DNA from: Planktomarina sp.
Lineage (GTDB): Bacteria > Pseudomonadota > Alphaproteobacteria > Rhodobacterales > Rhodobacteraceae
Direction of reading: 5' to 3'
NCBI GenBank assembly: GCA_020629775.1
Contig: JAHDCP010000001.1
Location: 1-64,000, forward strand
DNA length: 64,000 nucleotides
The position numbers and the translations under genes are program-made. Position 1 is the first letter of the stretch. The number at the start of each line of letters is the position of its first letter. Positions 10,021 through 21,089 of this stretch are shown in pieces. The notes beneath the pieces are model-generated. The model had not been told where the DNA came from. It made no database searches and saw nothing but the letters and a program-made list of their open reading frames with translations.

Positions 10021-11019
10021 ATGGCGCAAATTATCACACCGGCCTTTCCACGAACACGGCTGCGGCGATTAAAGCAATCGGAAAGCCTGCGCTGTATGGT
10101 CCGTGAAACCGCACTAACGCCGAGTGACTTTATTTGGCCTGTTTTCGTTCAAGCCGGGAAAAACGACGTAAGTGATGTGCCTTCAATGCCTGGTGTACAA
10201 CGCCACACCGTGGACAGATTGCCAGCATTGGCCCGCGACGCCGCCGATTTGGGCATCCCTGCCATATGCATTTTTCCTTACACGGACCCCGCGTTAAAAA
10301 CGGCTGGCTGTGAAGAAGCATGGAACCCAGATAATCTGTCGAACCAGGCCATTCGTGCCATCAAAGACGCAGTTCCAGACATCGCTGTGATGACCGATAT
10401 CGCGTTGGACCCATACAATATCAACGGTCACGATGGCATCGTGCGTGATGGTGTGATCGTCAATGATGAAACCGTAGATGCCCTGGTGCGCATGGGCCAA
10501 GCCCAAGCCGCCGCTGGCGCGGATATTTTGGGACCATCTGATATGATGGATGGCCGCATTGGCGCATTGCGCGATATGTTAGAGGCCGAGGGTTATTCAA
10601 ATGTGAGCATTCTGTCTTACGCTGCAAAATATGCCAGCGCATTCTACGGCCCCTTCAGAGATGCGGTTGGCGCGGCGGGTGCATTGGTGGGTGACAAGAA
10701 GACATACCAAATGGATCCAGCGAATTCAGACGAAGCGTTGCGTTTGGTGCAACGCGACCTGCAAGAAGGCGCGGACATGGTGATGGTAAAGCCGGGTATG
10801 GCCTATCTTGATATCTGTCGTCGTGTGAAAGACGCCTTTGGTGCCCCAACCTTTGCATATCAAGTGTCCGGCGAATACGCGATGTTACAAGCTGCTGCCG
10901 CCAACGGCTGGCTTGATGGCGAAGCGGTCATGATGGAAAGCCTGATCGCGTTCAAACGGGCCGGCTGCGATGGCATTTTGACCTATTTTGCACCAACAGC
11001 TGCGCGATTGTTGCAGTAA
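10021..11019 (+). CDS. hemB: Porphobilinogen synthase (delta-aminolevulinic acid dehydratase)
   Basis: DIALDPYNINGHDG, MVKPGMAYLDICRRVKDAFGAPTFAYQVSGEYAML motifs. Confidence 0.98.
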   Translation: MAQIITPAFPRTRLRRLKQSESLRCMVRETALTPSDFIWPVFVQAGKNDVSDVPSMPGVQRHTVDRLPALARDAADLGIPAICIFPYTDPALKTAGCEEAWNPDNLSNQAIRAIKDAVPDIAVMTDIALDPYNINGHDGIVRDGVIVNDETVDALVRMGQAQAAAGADILGPSDMMDGRIGALRDMLEAEGYSNVSILSYAAKYASAFYGPFRDAVGAAGALVGDKKTYQMDPANSDEALRLVQRDLQEGADMVMVKPGMAYLDICRRVKDAFGAPTFAYQVSGEYAMLQAAAANGWLDGEAVMMESLIAFKRAGCDGILTYFAPTAARLLQ

Positions 11020-11115
11020 ACCTTGGTAACACTTGGTGAGGTGACATTTGCAGACAATCTGTGCTAAGAGATCGGTAACGACCGCAAAAGCGGCATATAT
11101 AAATCGGGCAGACAG

Positions 11116-11673
11116 ATGAAAATTTTGAATAAACGTGGCTTTATGCTGGGAATGGTGGCTGCAGGCGCACTCGCGGGATGCGGCAATGGTGTGAACAGCA
11201 CAGGGTCTGCGCGCATAGATGGGCGTGTGGCCGAAACCGTTGAATTTATGTACGCACAGCACCCCGGGACAAAGCAGCTTGCACTGAATTCGCGCGCAAT
11301 GCTGGTGATGCCCTTGGTGACAAAGGGTGGTTTTGGATTTGGCGGTGGTTACGGCCGTGGCGCATTGATGATCAATGACCGTACTGTCGATTATTACAGT
11401 GCCGCACATGCCAGTGCTGGTCTGCAAGTCGGCGTTGAACAGTATTCCCATGTTCTGTTCTTCATGACATCAGAAGCTTTGCAAGACTTCCGGGCGTCAT
11501 CAGGATGGGCATTGGGTGCCAATGTTGAATACGCATTCTTAGATAAATCGGACGAACTGCGGGCTGATTCCACCACAACATTTTCACCCGTTGTGGCGGT
11601 GATTTTTGCGCAAGCCGGGCTGCGTGCGGGTGCCACGCTTGAAGGCATCAAATACACCCGCATTATTCCCTAA
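11116..11673 (+). CDS. SYLF/YSC84-type lipid-binding lipoprotein
   Basis: Lipobox-like LAGC; VMPLVTKGGFGFGGGYGRGALMI typical of SYLF proteins. Confidence 0.8.
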   Translation: MKILNKRGFMLGMVAAGALAGCGNGVNSTGSARIDGRVAETVEFMYAQHPGTKQLALNSRAMLVMPLVTKGGFGFGGGYGRGALMINDRTVDYYSAAHASAGLQVGVEQYSHVLFFMTSEALQDFRASSGWALGANVEYAFLDKSDELRADSTTTFSPVVAVIFAQAGLRAGATLEGIKYTRIIP

Positions 11674-11676
11674 GGG

Positions 11677-12549
11677 TCAGCCCATAAGCCTTAGTCTTTT
11701 GATCAAGCTGGAGGTGTCCCAACGCCCCCCGCCCTGGTTTTGCACGTCCTTGTAAAACTGATCTACGATTGCGGTTACAGGCAAACTGGCACCATTTTCG
11801 TCGGCTGTGTCCAAGCAAATGCCGAGGTCTTTTCGCATCCAATCGACGGCGAATCCAAAGTCGTATTCATCTTTGGCCATGGTTTCAAAACGGTTGGACA
11901 TTTGCCAAGACCCCGCAGCCCCTTGACTGATTACCGACACAACCTCTTCGATATCGAGGCCCGCTTTTTCAGCAAAGTGCAGCCCTTCGGACAAACCCTG
12001 GACCACACCAGCGATGCATATCTGGTTGACCATTTTTGTTAATTGCCCGGCCCCGCTGTCGCCCAAGCGGCGGCAGGCTTTGGCATAAACATTCATGATG
12101 GGTTCCGCGGAAGCATACGCCTTTGCGTCGCCACCGCACATAATGCCCAACTGTCCATTTTCAGCACCTGCTTGCCCACCGGAAACTGGCGCATCCACAA
12201 AACCAACCGAATTTTGGGCAGCAACATCGTACATTTCACGTGTCACTTTCGCCGACACCGTGGTGTGATCCACGAAGATTGCCCCGTTTTTCATGGCACC
12301 AAGGGCGCCTTCTGGCCCCAAACACACGCTGCGCAAGTCGTCGTCATTGCCAACACAGGCCATGACAAAATCTGCATCAGCTGCGGCTTGCGCTGGCGTG
12401 CTGGCCGCCATGCCGCCATACTGGCTTACCCAGGCATCAGCTTTAGATGCTGTTCGGTTGAAAACGGTCACGTTGTGCCCGGCTGCTTGCAAGTGCCCAG
12501 CCATAGGGAACCCCATAACACCAAGCCCTAAAAAACTTACTTTCGCCAT
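11677..12549 (-). CDS. NAD(P)-dependent oxidoreductase, 3-hydroxyisobutyrate dehydrogenase family
   Basis: MAKVSFLGLGVMGFPMAGHL dinucleotide fold; DAPVSGGQAGAENGQL. Confidence 0.92.
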   Translation of the reverse strand: MAKVSFLGLGVMGFPMAGHLQAAGHNVTVFNRTASKADAWVSQYGGMAASTPAQAAADADFVMACVGNDDDLRSVCLGPEGALGAMKNGAIFVDHTTVSAKVTREMYDVAAQNSVGFVDAPVSGGQAGAENGQLGIMCGGDAKAYASAEPIMNVYAKACRRLGDSGAGQLTKMVNQICIAGVVQGLSEGLHFAEKAGLDIEEVVSVISQGAAGSWQMSNRFETMAKDEYDFGFAVDWMRKDLGICLDTADENGASLPVTAIVDQFYKDVQNQGGGRWDTSSLIKRLRLMG

Positions 12550-12627
12550 GGGTTTGCGCCCCTTCGTAATCATGGTTATGTCCAACGAACCTAAAGCCTG
12601 TTGTGCGCAGGTCAATCAGGAGCGATC

Positions 12628-15102
12628 ATGGAACGGGCATTTTACTTGCTTTTGCGGCTGGGGTTTATCGGTCTAATCTTGACTGGGATCTCGGTGTTTT
12701 TCTTGGTCACCTTCTTGTCCCGATCGATTCCAGATTATGATGATCAGTTAACGGTGGATGGCATTTCTGGCGATGTTGAAATCGTTAGATCCACATACAA
12801 CATTCCGCATATTTTCGCAGACGCCGATGAAGATGTGATGTTTGGTTTGGGATTTGCCCATGCGCAAGATCGGCTTTGGCAAATGACCATGCTGCGCCGC
12901 ACGGCCCAAGGCCGCTTGTCTGAGGTCTTTGGCCAGGAAACCTTGCAAATTGATATGTTGATGCGGCGGTTGGACATCTACCGACTTGCGGAACAATCGG
13001 TTGGAGCTTTGCAACCACGGACCCAGCGATATTTGGATGCGTATGCAAAAGGCGTAAACGCGTGGATTTCGCAAATTAATACACAAGCGCGCGGTCGCGG
13101 CGCGCCAGAGTTCTTTGTGTTTTCTAACGCCATTGCGCCGTGGCAACCCGCTGACAGTGTTGCTGTTATCAAGCTGATGGGCGTGCAGATGTCATCCCAT
13201 CTGCAAGAAGAAGTATTGAAAGCGCGGTTATCTTTGATTTTAGAGCCCGGCCAGGTGCAAGATTTGTTGCCTGACACGTTGGGGCGGGCCGTGGCAGAAC
13301 TGCCCAACTACGCGTCCTTGGCGCCGGGTGTGACCCCGTCGCATTCCAAAATCGCGGTTAACAGCCATCCACTTTCCCCTTCAAAAGATCGCCCCTTTGC
13401 TGGTGCATCAAATGCCTGGGCCGCTGCGAAAAGCCGCAGCGCCGCCGGGGCAAGTTTGTTGGCCAATGATCCCCATTTGGGTCTGACAGCGCCCAGTATT
13501 TGGTATTTGGCCAGGCTTGATCTGTCTTCGGGGGGCGTTATCGGCGCTACGATCCCCGGCCTTCCTTCTGTTTTGGTGGGCCGGTCCGCCAAACTCGGTT
13601 GGGGGTTAACATCTTCCTATTTGGACGACCAAGACCTTTACATCGAACAATTGGAACCAAACACCCCTGGAAAATATCTGACCCCTGCAGGGTACAGGCC
13701 GTTTAAAACCCGCCAAACCATTATCCAAATCAAGGATGAGGCCCCAGTCACCTTACAACTCCGTTGGACAGAAAACGGCCCCGTTATGCCTGGCAATCAA
13801 TATGACTTGAAGGCCATCACGCCCGCCAATCACGTTATGTCCTTGGCTTGGACACTGTTAACGCCCAAGGACACGTCTTTGGACGCCACCGTGGGCATGA
13901 TGCACGCGCAAGACATTACGGGTGGTTTAGATGCATCGAAACTTTACATTGGACCGTCACAAAATTTGACGATCGCTGACGATACTGGTGTGGCGATGAA
14001 GACCATAGGCGCACTGCCGAAACGCAAACCAGAACATCAATCACAGGGGCGCATACCTTCCCCCGGCTGGCTGGACCAAAACCGTTGGGATGGTGTTTTT
14101 GCAGCGGAAAACAACCCGGTTTTCTGGGGAGAAGATGGCGGCATCGTCGGCAACACCAATAACAAATTCATTGATCGCCCGTTTCCAGAACATTTGTCTT
14201 TCACTTGGGGCGATACGCAGCGCATCCAACGGTGGGAAAGGCTGATGCAAAACCGCAAGGTCCACACCCGCGGCAGTTTTATTGAAGCCCAGTTGGACAC
14301 CGTTTCCCCGACTGCACGCAGCCTTTTGCCGTTGATGGGTAAGGATTTGTGGTTTGAGGCGGTGGCGGCCGAAGCCGGTACCCCTGATGCCCGAAGGCAA
14401 GAAGCTCTAAAACTTCTGGCGAATTGGAACGGGGAAATGAACGAACATTTGCCTGAACCTTTGATTTTTTCTGCGTGGTTGCGTGCGTTACAACAGCGTC
14501 TGATCCAAGATGAACTGGGCCCGTTGGCAGCTTCCTTTGCCCATCCTGAACCACCTTTCATTGAAAAGGTTTTTCGGAACGTAGACGGAGCCGCAAAATG
14601 GTGTGATATTTTGCAATCTGCCCCGATTGAAACCTGCCAACAAATTTCTCGGGTCGCCCTGGAAGATGCTTTGAATTGGCTGAACGATACCTATGGCGGC
14701 ACGGTTGAGGCTTTGCGCTGGGGCGATGCCCACATTGCAACGCACGACCACCCAGTTTTGGGCAAGGTGCCGATTGTGAATTGGTTCGTTAACATTCATC
14801 AATCTACGTCAGGGGGCGACAACACTTTGATGCGGGGGCGAACATCCGGTAATGCACAAGCGCCTTTTCAAAACGTTCATGCGGCGGGATATCGTGGGGT
14901 ATACGATTTTTCTGACCCTGACAGTTCCGTTTTTGCAATTGCCACAGGGCAAAGTGGGCACCCGCTTTCGCGCCATTATGACGATATCGGAGAACTTTGG
15001 CGGCGCGGGGAATACGTGAACATGTCACTTGATCCAGACTTGGCCCGGGCCGGCGCTGAAGGGATAACCGTGCTTAGCCCACTGGATGCGGCAGAAGATT
15101 AA
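12628..15102 (+). CDS. Penicillin acylase family (Ntn hydrolase) protein
   Basis: VEIVRSTYNIPHIFADADEDVMFGLGFAHAQDRLWQM; autocatalytic GASNAW motif. Confidence 0.93.
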   Translation: MERAFYLLLRLGFIGLILTGISVFFLVTFLSRSIPDYDDQLTVDGISGDVEIVRSTYNIPHIFADADEDVMFGLGFAHAQDRLWQMTMLRRTAQGRLSEVFGQETLQIDMLMRRLDIYRLAEQSVGALQPRTQRYLDAYAKGVNAWISQINTQARGRGAPEFFVFSNAIAPWQPADSVAVIKLMGVQMSSHLQEEVLKARLSLILEPGQVQDLLPDTLGRAVAELPNYASLAPGVTPSHSKIAVNSHPLSPSKDRPFAGASNAWAAAKSRSAAGASLLANDPHLGLTAPSIWYLARLDLSSGGVIGATIPGLPSVLVGRSAKLGWGLTSSYLDDQDLYIEQLEPNTPGKYLTPAGYRPFKTRQTIIQIKDEAPVTLQLRWTENGPVMPGNQYDLKAITPANHVMSLAWTLLTPKDTSLDATVGMMHAQDITGGLDASKLYIGPSQNLTIADDTGVAMKTIGALPKRKPEHQSQGRIPSPGWLDQNRWDGVFAAENNPVFWGEDGGIVGNTNNKFIDRPFPEHLSFTWGDTQRIQRWERLMQNRKVHTRGSFIEAQLDTVSPTARSLLPLMGKDLWFEAVAAEAGTPDARRQEALKLLANWNGEMNEHLPEPLIFSAWLRALQQRLIQDELGPLAASFAHPEPPFIEKVFRNVDGAAKWCDILQSAPIETCQQISRVALEDALNWLNDTYGGTVEALRWGDAHIATHDHPVLGKVPIVNWFVNIHQSTSGGDNTLMRGRTSGNAQAPFQNVHAAGYRGVYDFSDPDSSVFAIATGQSGHPLSRHYDDIGELWRRGEYVNMSLDPDLARAGAEGITVLSPLDAAED

Positions 15103-16361
15103 AGCGCCTTAAACTCTTTGGCTTTTCGGTCGCTCCAACGGACATCGATTTCGAATCCTGTTTGCGTCTGGCGTTCTTGTAAAACCAAGTTTTGTTCAAA
15201 CAACCAGGCGCGTTCGCGGGCTTGGGAAAAGCTCAAATCCAAGGTTTCATCTGTGGTTTTTGGGGCCAAAATCTTGCTGATCTGAGCACAGAATTCATCG
15301 ACCCCCTGCCCGGTGATCGCGGACAACATCAGCACATCTTCGCGCGCTTCGGCCGTTTCTTTTGCGATTTGTGCCACGTCATCTGACAGCAAATCACATT
15401 TGTTCCAGACCTCTAACCTCGGGGTATCTGCAGCAATTCCCAACCCTTCCAAAACCTTTTCAACATCGGCCGCTTGAGCCTGGGTTTCGGCGTGGGCAAT
15501 ATCACGGACATGAACAACGATATCGGCCGCGTTGACCTCCTCTAACGTTGCCCGAAAAGACGCCACCAATTCAGTCGGCAAATCGGAAATGAACCCAACG
15601 GTGTCGGACAAAATGATATCGCGTCCGTCAGGTAACTTGATCGCGCGCATGGTGGGATCCAAAGTGGCGAACAACATGTCTTGGGCAAATACATCTGCGC
15701 CGGACATCCGATTGAACAATGTGGATTTGCCGGCGTTTGTGTACCCCACAAGGGCAACAATCGGATAAGGAACCTTGGCCCGGGCAGCACGATGCAAACC
15801 ACGCGTTTTCACCACCTTCGTCAGCTGACGCTTAAGCCGCGTGAGCTGGGTATCAATGGCACGTCGGTCCGCCTCGATTTGTGTTTCACCGGGGCCGCCG
15901 ACGAAGCCCAAACCACCGCGTTGCCGTTCCAAGTGGGTCCAAGCCCGCACCAGCCGTGTCCGCTGATACGTCAGCGCGGCCATTTCAACTTGCAACACAC
16001 CTTCACGTGTCTGGGCACGATCAGAAAAGATCTCGAGGATCAGACCGGTACGGTCCAAAAGCTTTACCTTCCAAACCTTTTCTAAGTTGCGCTGTTGGAC
16101 AGGTGTCACGGGGCCATCAATCAAAACGAGATCGATCTCGTTTGATTTCAAAACCGTTGCCAATTCATCAATCTTGCCAGTGCCAAACAAGGCGCCTGGA
16201 TGGACCTTCGACAGATTGACCACATCGGACCCGCACACTTCCAATTCAGGCAGCGCTTTGGCCAAAGCCACGGCTTCTTCCAACGCTGATGCGGGTTCAC
16301 GTGCGGTTTGTGTCGCAGATTTGATGTGTGGGTGTATCACCCAAGCGCGGGTCAGTCCCAA
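15099..16361 (-). CDS. hflX: GTPase HflX
   Basis: GLGFVGGPGETQIEADRR, VGYTNAGKSTLFN, LSDTVGFISDLP; next to hfq. Start codon uncertain. Confidence 0.95.
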   Translation of the reverse strand: MGLTRAWVIHPHIKSATQTAREPASALEEAVALAKALPELEVCGSDVVNLSKVHPGALFGTGKIDELATVLKSNEIDLVLIDGPVTPVQQRNLEKVWKVKLLDRTGLILEIFSDRAQTREGVLQVEMAALTYQRTRLVRAWTHLERQRGGLGFVGGPGETQIEADRRAIDTQLTRLKRQLTKVVKTRGLHRAARAKVPYPIVALVGYTNAGKSTLFNRMSGADVFAQDMLFATLDPTMRAIKLPDGRDIILSDTVGFISDLPTELVASFRATLEEVNAADIVVHVRDIAHAETQAQAADVEKVLEGLGIAADTPRLEVWNKCDLLSDDVAQIAKETAEAREDVLMLSAITGQGVDEFCAQISKILAPKTTDETLDLSFSQARERAWLFEQNLVLQERQTQTGFEIDVRWSDRKAKEFKAL

Positions 16362-16385
16362 AACAAAATCGCGGACGAAACCACG

Positions 16386-16616
16386 TTATTCGTCGCCTTC
16401 ATAAAGACTGATGGGCTGTGCTGGCATGATGGTGGAAATAGCATGCTTATACACCAGTTGGGCTTGCCCATCGCGGCGTAAAAGAACACAGAAATTATCA
16501 AACCAAGTGATAACACCCTGCAGTTTAACGCCGTTGATCAAAAAGATCGTTACAGGCACTTTTGCTTTACGGACATGGTTCAAGAATGCGTCTTGAAGGT
16601 TTTGCTTATCAGCCAT
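16386..16616 (-). CDS. hfq: RNA chaperone Hfq
   Basis: [57 protein letters not shown]. Confidence 0.98.
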   Translation of the reverse strand: MADKQNLQDAFLNHVRKAKVPVTIFLINGVKLQGVITWFDNFCVLLRRDGQAQLVYKHAISTIMPAQPISLYEGDE

Positions 16617-16707
16617 TTTTCTTTACCTTTGGTCTTGACGGGAACACACACAAATCTCCCGCATGAGCGCAATATGGGAGTGAAAGTTGCCCTTGACCAG
16701 CCCTAAA

Positions 16708-18216
16708 TCAGCCTGACCGCCAAAGTTCTGGATTAAGTAGTGCCACAAACACCAAGGTTTCCAAACGGCCGACAACCATGGCGATGCAAAGGACATATTT
16801 GCTGAGATCACCGAGGCTGACAAAATCGATAGGCTCCATTGCGGCCACAGCGGTCAATGGCCCTGTGTTCGACAATGTGGCCACGGTCAAAACAATTCCG
16901 TTTTCAAAATTCACGCCCGAAAATGCCAGAAGAAGAAGCACAACCGCCAGCGAAACCGCAAACATCATAAAGAACACCCAAGCCATCATGGTGGCGCGAA
17001 TTTCTTCTGCATCATTTCGTGTAATTTGCGATGGGGAAATCAGTTTTTGCATTTCCGAACGCGTGTGTCCCAACAGCAAAGCTAGGCGCAAAAGTTTGAT
17101 GCCACCCGCCGTGGTGGCAATCCCGCCGCCCACCAAAGCAAGACCCAACAACACCAAAGATGACCCATTAAGACCCGACCAAACCTGCGCGGCCGCCCAC
17201 CCTTCAGAGATGTAGCCTGCAGTTACCAAGAACGAAACAGTCGTGAAAAAGCCGCCCCAAAGAACCAGCAAAGCTTGCCTCAGGCTCTCATCTTGATCCA
17301 CAGTCGTGGCCCCGATGTAGTGTTTGAAAAAGATGGCCAATGTAATGCTTAGTACTAAGAAGGCTGCCATACGCAGTTCTTGATCATTGCGCAGGTTTTT
17401 CAAAGAAGGGGCGCCTGCTGCTGCATTCACGACAACCCGAGAAACTGAAAAGATGAAAAAGACCGCAAATGTCGCTTCCATGAGCGGTCCCACCGTCAAT
17501 GGCGTTCCCGCTGGGGCGATTTGTATACCAGACGTGGACAAAACGCCCATGGCAAAGACCGCGGCTTCTAAAGGGGATGTGCCATTGCTGAGAAGAAATA
17601 TGAACACCAACAGCGTTAGTCCTGCATAAGCTGGCAAAAGTCGCCCTGCTTCGGACGAAAACCGTACAGATGCCAGTGTTTGTTGGCGCGTTGATCCATG
17701 ATCCCCGCCCCAAACGGTCATGTTCCCCCGCGAGAGATGTTCGTAACCGCCCAAGTTCAGGGGCATGAACACTGACCATGCCAATACCCAAAGTAAAAAC
17801 CCGCCGACCCAAGCCACCAATGCGCGCCAAAGGTGCAGCGTTTCGCTGAGCCTATCGGGGTCCAAGACCTGAAGGCCAGTGGTGGTAAGCGCTGAAACCA
17901 TATCTAAGTAAGCATTTAAAAATGACGTTGTTTTCAGCGCATCATGGTACGGCACGGCCAAGATGATTGGCAGCAAAAGAAACAAAACCAACAGGGTGAT
18001 CAGCATGTTCCGCTGAGATGTGGGCCGGATCGGGGATGAACTTTGTGCGACGCGCGCAAACCCAAATCCAAACAATGACAAAATTGCTGCATACAGGAAC
18101 GCACGCCCCTCGGAAGATGTTCCAACAGTAAATCCATGCACCGCTGGAACCATCATTATGCCCGCAAACCAAAGCGGCACCAGGACCAAGATGTGGGTTG
18201 GGCTGCGACGTGGCAT
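16708..18216 (-). CDS. trkH: Potassium uptake protein TrkH
   Basis: Polytopic protein with DMVSALTTTGLQVL selectivity-type motif; upstream trkA. Confidence 0.9.
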   Translation of the reverse strand: MPRRSPTHILVLVPLWFAGIMMVPAVHGFTVGTSSEGRAFLYAAILSLFGFGFARVAQSSSPIRPTSQRNMLITLLVLFLLLPIILAVPYHDALKTTSFLNAYLDMVSALTTTGLQVLDPDRLSETLHLWRALVAWVGGFLLWVLAWSVFMPLNLGGYEHLSRGNMTVWGGDHGSTRQQTLASVRFSSEAGRLLPAYAGLTLLVFIFLLSNGTSPLEAAVFAMGVLSTSGIQIAPAGTPLTVGPLMEATFAVFFIFSVSRVVVNAAAGAPSLKNLRNDQELRMAAFLVLSITLAIFFKHYIGATTVDQDESLRQALLVLWGGFFTTVSFLVTAGYISEGWAAAQVWSGLNGSSLVLLGLALVGGGIATTAGGIKLLRLALLLGHTRSEMQKLISPSQITRNDAEEIRATMMAWVFFMMFAVSLAVVLLLLAFSGVNFENGIVLTVATLSNTGPLTAVAAMEPIDFVSLGDLSKYVLCIAMVVGRLETLVFVALLNPELWRSG

Positions 18217-19592
18217 TAGAAAAAGTCGATTGTTACCTGCAACAAACGTTCAACGTCTTGAACGTTTTGCGACAAGGAAAACAATACAAGGCCATCGCCT
18301 TCTTCGATCCGTGTGCTGCCGCGCGGTACGATCACTTCTTTGTCTTTGCGCATGGCCCCCACCAAAACGCCCGCCGGAAAATCGATCTCATTTATCAGTT
18401 TTCCTGCAATGTTCGATGTTGAAAGAACAACCGCTTCAATCACTTCAGCATCGGCATCACCAACGGAATAAACCCCTTGGACTTTACCTTGACGAATGTG
18501 CCGAAGAATCGAAGACACTGTGGTGGCGCGGGGATTAATATGCGCATCAATATTCAATGCATCCAAAAGTGGCACCAACGTGGGGTCGTTTATTAAACAA
18601 ATGGACATTTTGCAGCCCAGTGCTTTGGATCGCACGGCGGCCAAAATATTGGTTTTATCGTCATCCGTTACTGCCAGAACAGCATCTGAATTTTCGATAT
18701 TCGCTTCCCGCAGCAAGCTGGCATCCAACCCGTCGCCGTGTAAAACAATGGTTTTTTCAAGCTCTTCCGCCGCACGTTCGGCGCAAGCGCGGCTTCTTTC
18801 AATCACTTTGCATCGGACCCGGCCGGGTTGGTCCTCAAGATTTTTTGCAACAGCCAGTCCAACATTCCCGCCGCCAACAACGACAACCCGCTTTTGTTCA
18901 GGGGCATGTTTGCCAAACGCTTCTAGAGTGCGCGCAACATCTTCCACGTGGGCGAAGACGTAACAAGAATCTCCAACTTCCACGTGGTCATCGGCCTTGG
19001 GCACCATCAACTCCCCTGACCGTCGAACGCCAACAACGCGTGCCCGAAGGGTGGAAAAAAGATCACTCAATTCGCGCAGGGGTGTCCCAGCTACCGGACA
19101 ATCGTCCGAAATTCGGATGCCGATAAGTTGTGCTTTCTGCCCCAAAAAGAACTCTGTTTCAAACGCTGCGGGTGTTTGCAAACGTCTGAGGGCGGCGATC
19201 GCTACCTCACGTTCTGGGCTGATTACAACGTCAATTGGCAAGTGATCCCGACGAAACAGATCCGAATAGATAGCATTCAAATAACCCTGCGCCCTCAGGC
19301 GGGCAATTTTGCGGGGTACAGAAAAAACAGAATGCGCCACTTGGCACGTTATCATGTTCACTTCGTCGGAATGCGTGGCGGCGATAATCATATCTGCGTC
19401 TTCAGCGCCCGCACGTTCAAGCACATTTGGATAACTTGCAAAGCCCGCAAGTCCCTGTACATCCAAGGTATCGGTCGCACGTCGCACCAGATCAGCGTTA
19501 TTGTCGATGATCGTGACGTCGTTTTTTTCGTTGGCCAAGTGGCGTGCAATTTGCCACCCGACCTGTCCGGCACCGCAAATGATGACCTTCAT
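18216..19592 (-). CDS. trkA: Trk system potassium transport NAD-binding protein TrkA
   Basis: MKVIICGAGQVGWQIARHLANEKNDVTIID; duplicated TrkA_N/TrkA_C layout. Confidence 0.96.
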   Translation of the reverse strand: MKVIICGAGQVGWQIARHLANEKNDVTIIDNNADLVRRATDTLDVQGLAGFASYPNVLERAGAEDADMIIAATHSDEVNMITCQVAHSVFSVPRKIARLRAQGYLNAIYSDLFRRDHLPIDVVISPEREVAIAALRRLQTPAAFETEFFLGQKAQLIGIRISDDCPVAGTPLRELSDLFSTLRARVVGVRRSGELMVPKADDHVEVGDSCYVFAHVEDVARTLEAFGKHAPEQKRVVVVGGGNVGLAVAKNLEDQPGRVRCKVIERSRACAERAAEELEKTIVLHGDGLDASLLREANIENSDAVLAVTDDDKTNILAAVRSKALGCKMSICLINDPTLVPLLDALNIDAHINPRATTVSSILRHIRQGKVQGVYSVGDADAEVIEAVVLSTSNIAGKLINEIDFPAGVLVGAMRKDKEVIVPRGSTRIEEGDGLVLFSLSQNVQDVERLLQVTIDFF

Positions 19593-19682
19593 ATGGAAAC
19601 GGCCTTTGTTGCCCCATTCAAGGACCCACGACTGTCAGATCAGGCCGTTTTGGTCAATCTATCGTCGGTCCCCGTAATTGGA

Positions 19683-21089
19683 CTAAATTTCGCTTTCCGC
19701 ATCCAATTTAGCAACACGTCCGCCGCCACGGTTTGATGTAACGACCCCCAAGGATTTCAACTTACGGTGCAAAGCAGACCGTTCCATTCCAACAAAATTT
19801 GCTGTTCGACTAATGTTTCCACCGAAACGGTTAATCTGTGTCAGCAAGTATTCACGTTCAAAATATTCGCGCGCTTCACGCAAAGACAGCGTGGCCATAT
19901 TTCCAGAAAGAACAATGCGGCCATCCATGCTGCGGCTTTGATTTTCATTTGCAGGCAGTTCTTCCGAATTGATGGGGCCGCTTTGGCGTCCCAAAATCAA
20001 AATGCGTTCAATGACATTGCGCAATTGGCGCACGTTCCCCGGCCACAGCATGCTTTGCAGCATCGCAGAAGCATCTGAATCAAAACTGCGAAGTGGCAGG
20101 CCTTGATCTTGATGCAAGCTTTCGACGAAGAAATTCGCCAACAACGGAATATCTTCGCGGCGATCTTCAAGGCTGGGAACTTGGATCGGTACAACATTCA
20201 ATCGGTGATAAAGTTCTTCTCTGAAACGACCCGCTTCGATTTCTTCCAACAAGTCTTTGGTGGTGGAAGAAATGATCCGAACATCCACCTTAACGACGCC
20301 CTGCCCCCCAACGCGTGAGAACTTTTGGTCCACAAGAACACGCAACAGTTTTGACTGCGTGGCAAGCGGCAGATCCGCTACTTCATCTAAATACAAAACC
20401 CCACGGTCAGCGGATTCCAACAAACCGGCTTGCACACCTGTCGGGCCTTCCGAGCCGAATAGGGTTTGTTCAACGGTGTCAGGCTCCATGGTTCCGCCAT
20501 TTACGCTAACAAATGGAGCGTCTGCCCTGTTTGAATTCGCATGAATGTACCTGGCAGCAATTTCTTTGCCGGAACCACCGGGTCCCGTCAGCATCACTCT
20601 GCCGTTGGATTTGGTCACTTTTTCCAAATTAGATTTAAGCGTGCGGAACACAGCCGATTGACCAATCATGTCCAAAGCAGGCGCATCTTGACGCCGCAAT
20701 GCCTGGTTTTCTTGGCGCAAGCGCGATGTTTCCATGGCGCGGCGGATAACCACCAAAAGTTGGTCAATATTGAAGGGCTTCTCGATAAAATCGTAGGCCC
20801 CTTGCTTGATGGCAGCCACGGCAATTTCAATGTTGCCATGGCCCGAAATTATCACCACCGGAACGTCAGGTGTGTCCTGTTTAACGGCTTTAAGAATGTC
20901 GATGCCGTCCATTTGGCTGTCTTTAAGCCAAATATCCAAAATCAACAGCGCAGGCTGTGCTTTGCCCAACTCAGCCATCGCGTCGTCAGATGTACCTGCC
21001 AGCCGCGTCGTGAACCCTTCATCAATCAAGATGTCAGAAATCAATTCTCTAATATCTCTTTCATCATCGACGATTAAAATATCACCCAT
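19683..21089 (-). CDS. ntrX: Nitrogen regulation response regulator NtrX
   Basis: MGDILIVDDERDIRELISDIL receiver, AAA+ domain, FIS-type HTH; adjacent to ntrY. Confidence 0.95.
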   Translation of the reverse strand: MGDILIVDDERDIRELISDILIDEGFTTRLAGTSDDAMAELGKAQPALLILDIWLKDSQMDGIDILKAVKQDTPDVPVVIISGHGNIEIAVAAIKQGAYDFIEKPFNIDQLLVVIRRAMETSRLRQENQALRRQDAPALDMIGQSAVFRTLKSNLEKVTKSNGRVMLTGPGGSGKEIAARYIHANSNRADAPFVSVNGGTMEPDTVEQTLFGSEGPTGVQAGLLESADRGVLYLDEVADLPLATQSKLLRVLVDQKFSRVGGQGVVKVDVRIISSTTKDLLEEIEAGRFREELYHRLNVVPIQVPSLEDRREDIPLLANFFVESLHQDQGLPLRSFDSDASAMLQSMLWPGNVRQLRNVIERILILGRQSGPINSEELPANENQSRSMDGRIVLSGNMATLSLREAREYFEREYLLTQINRFGGNISRTANFVGMERSALHRKLKSLGVVTSNRGGGRVAKLDAESEI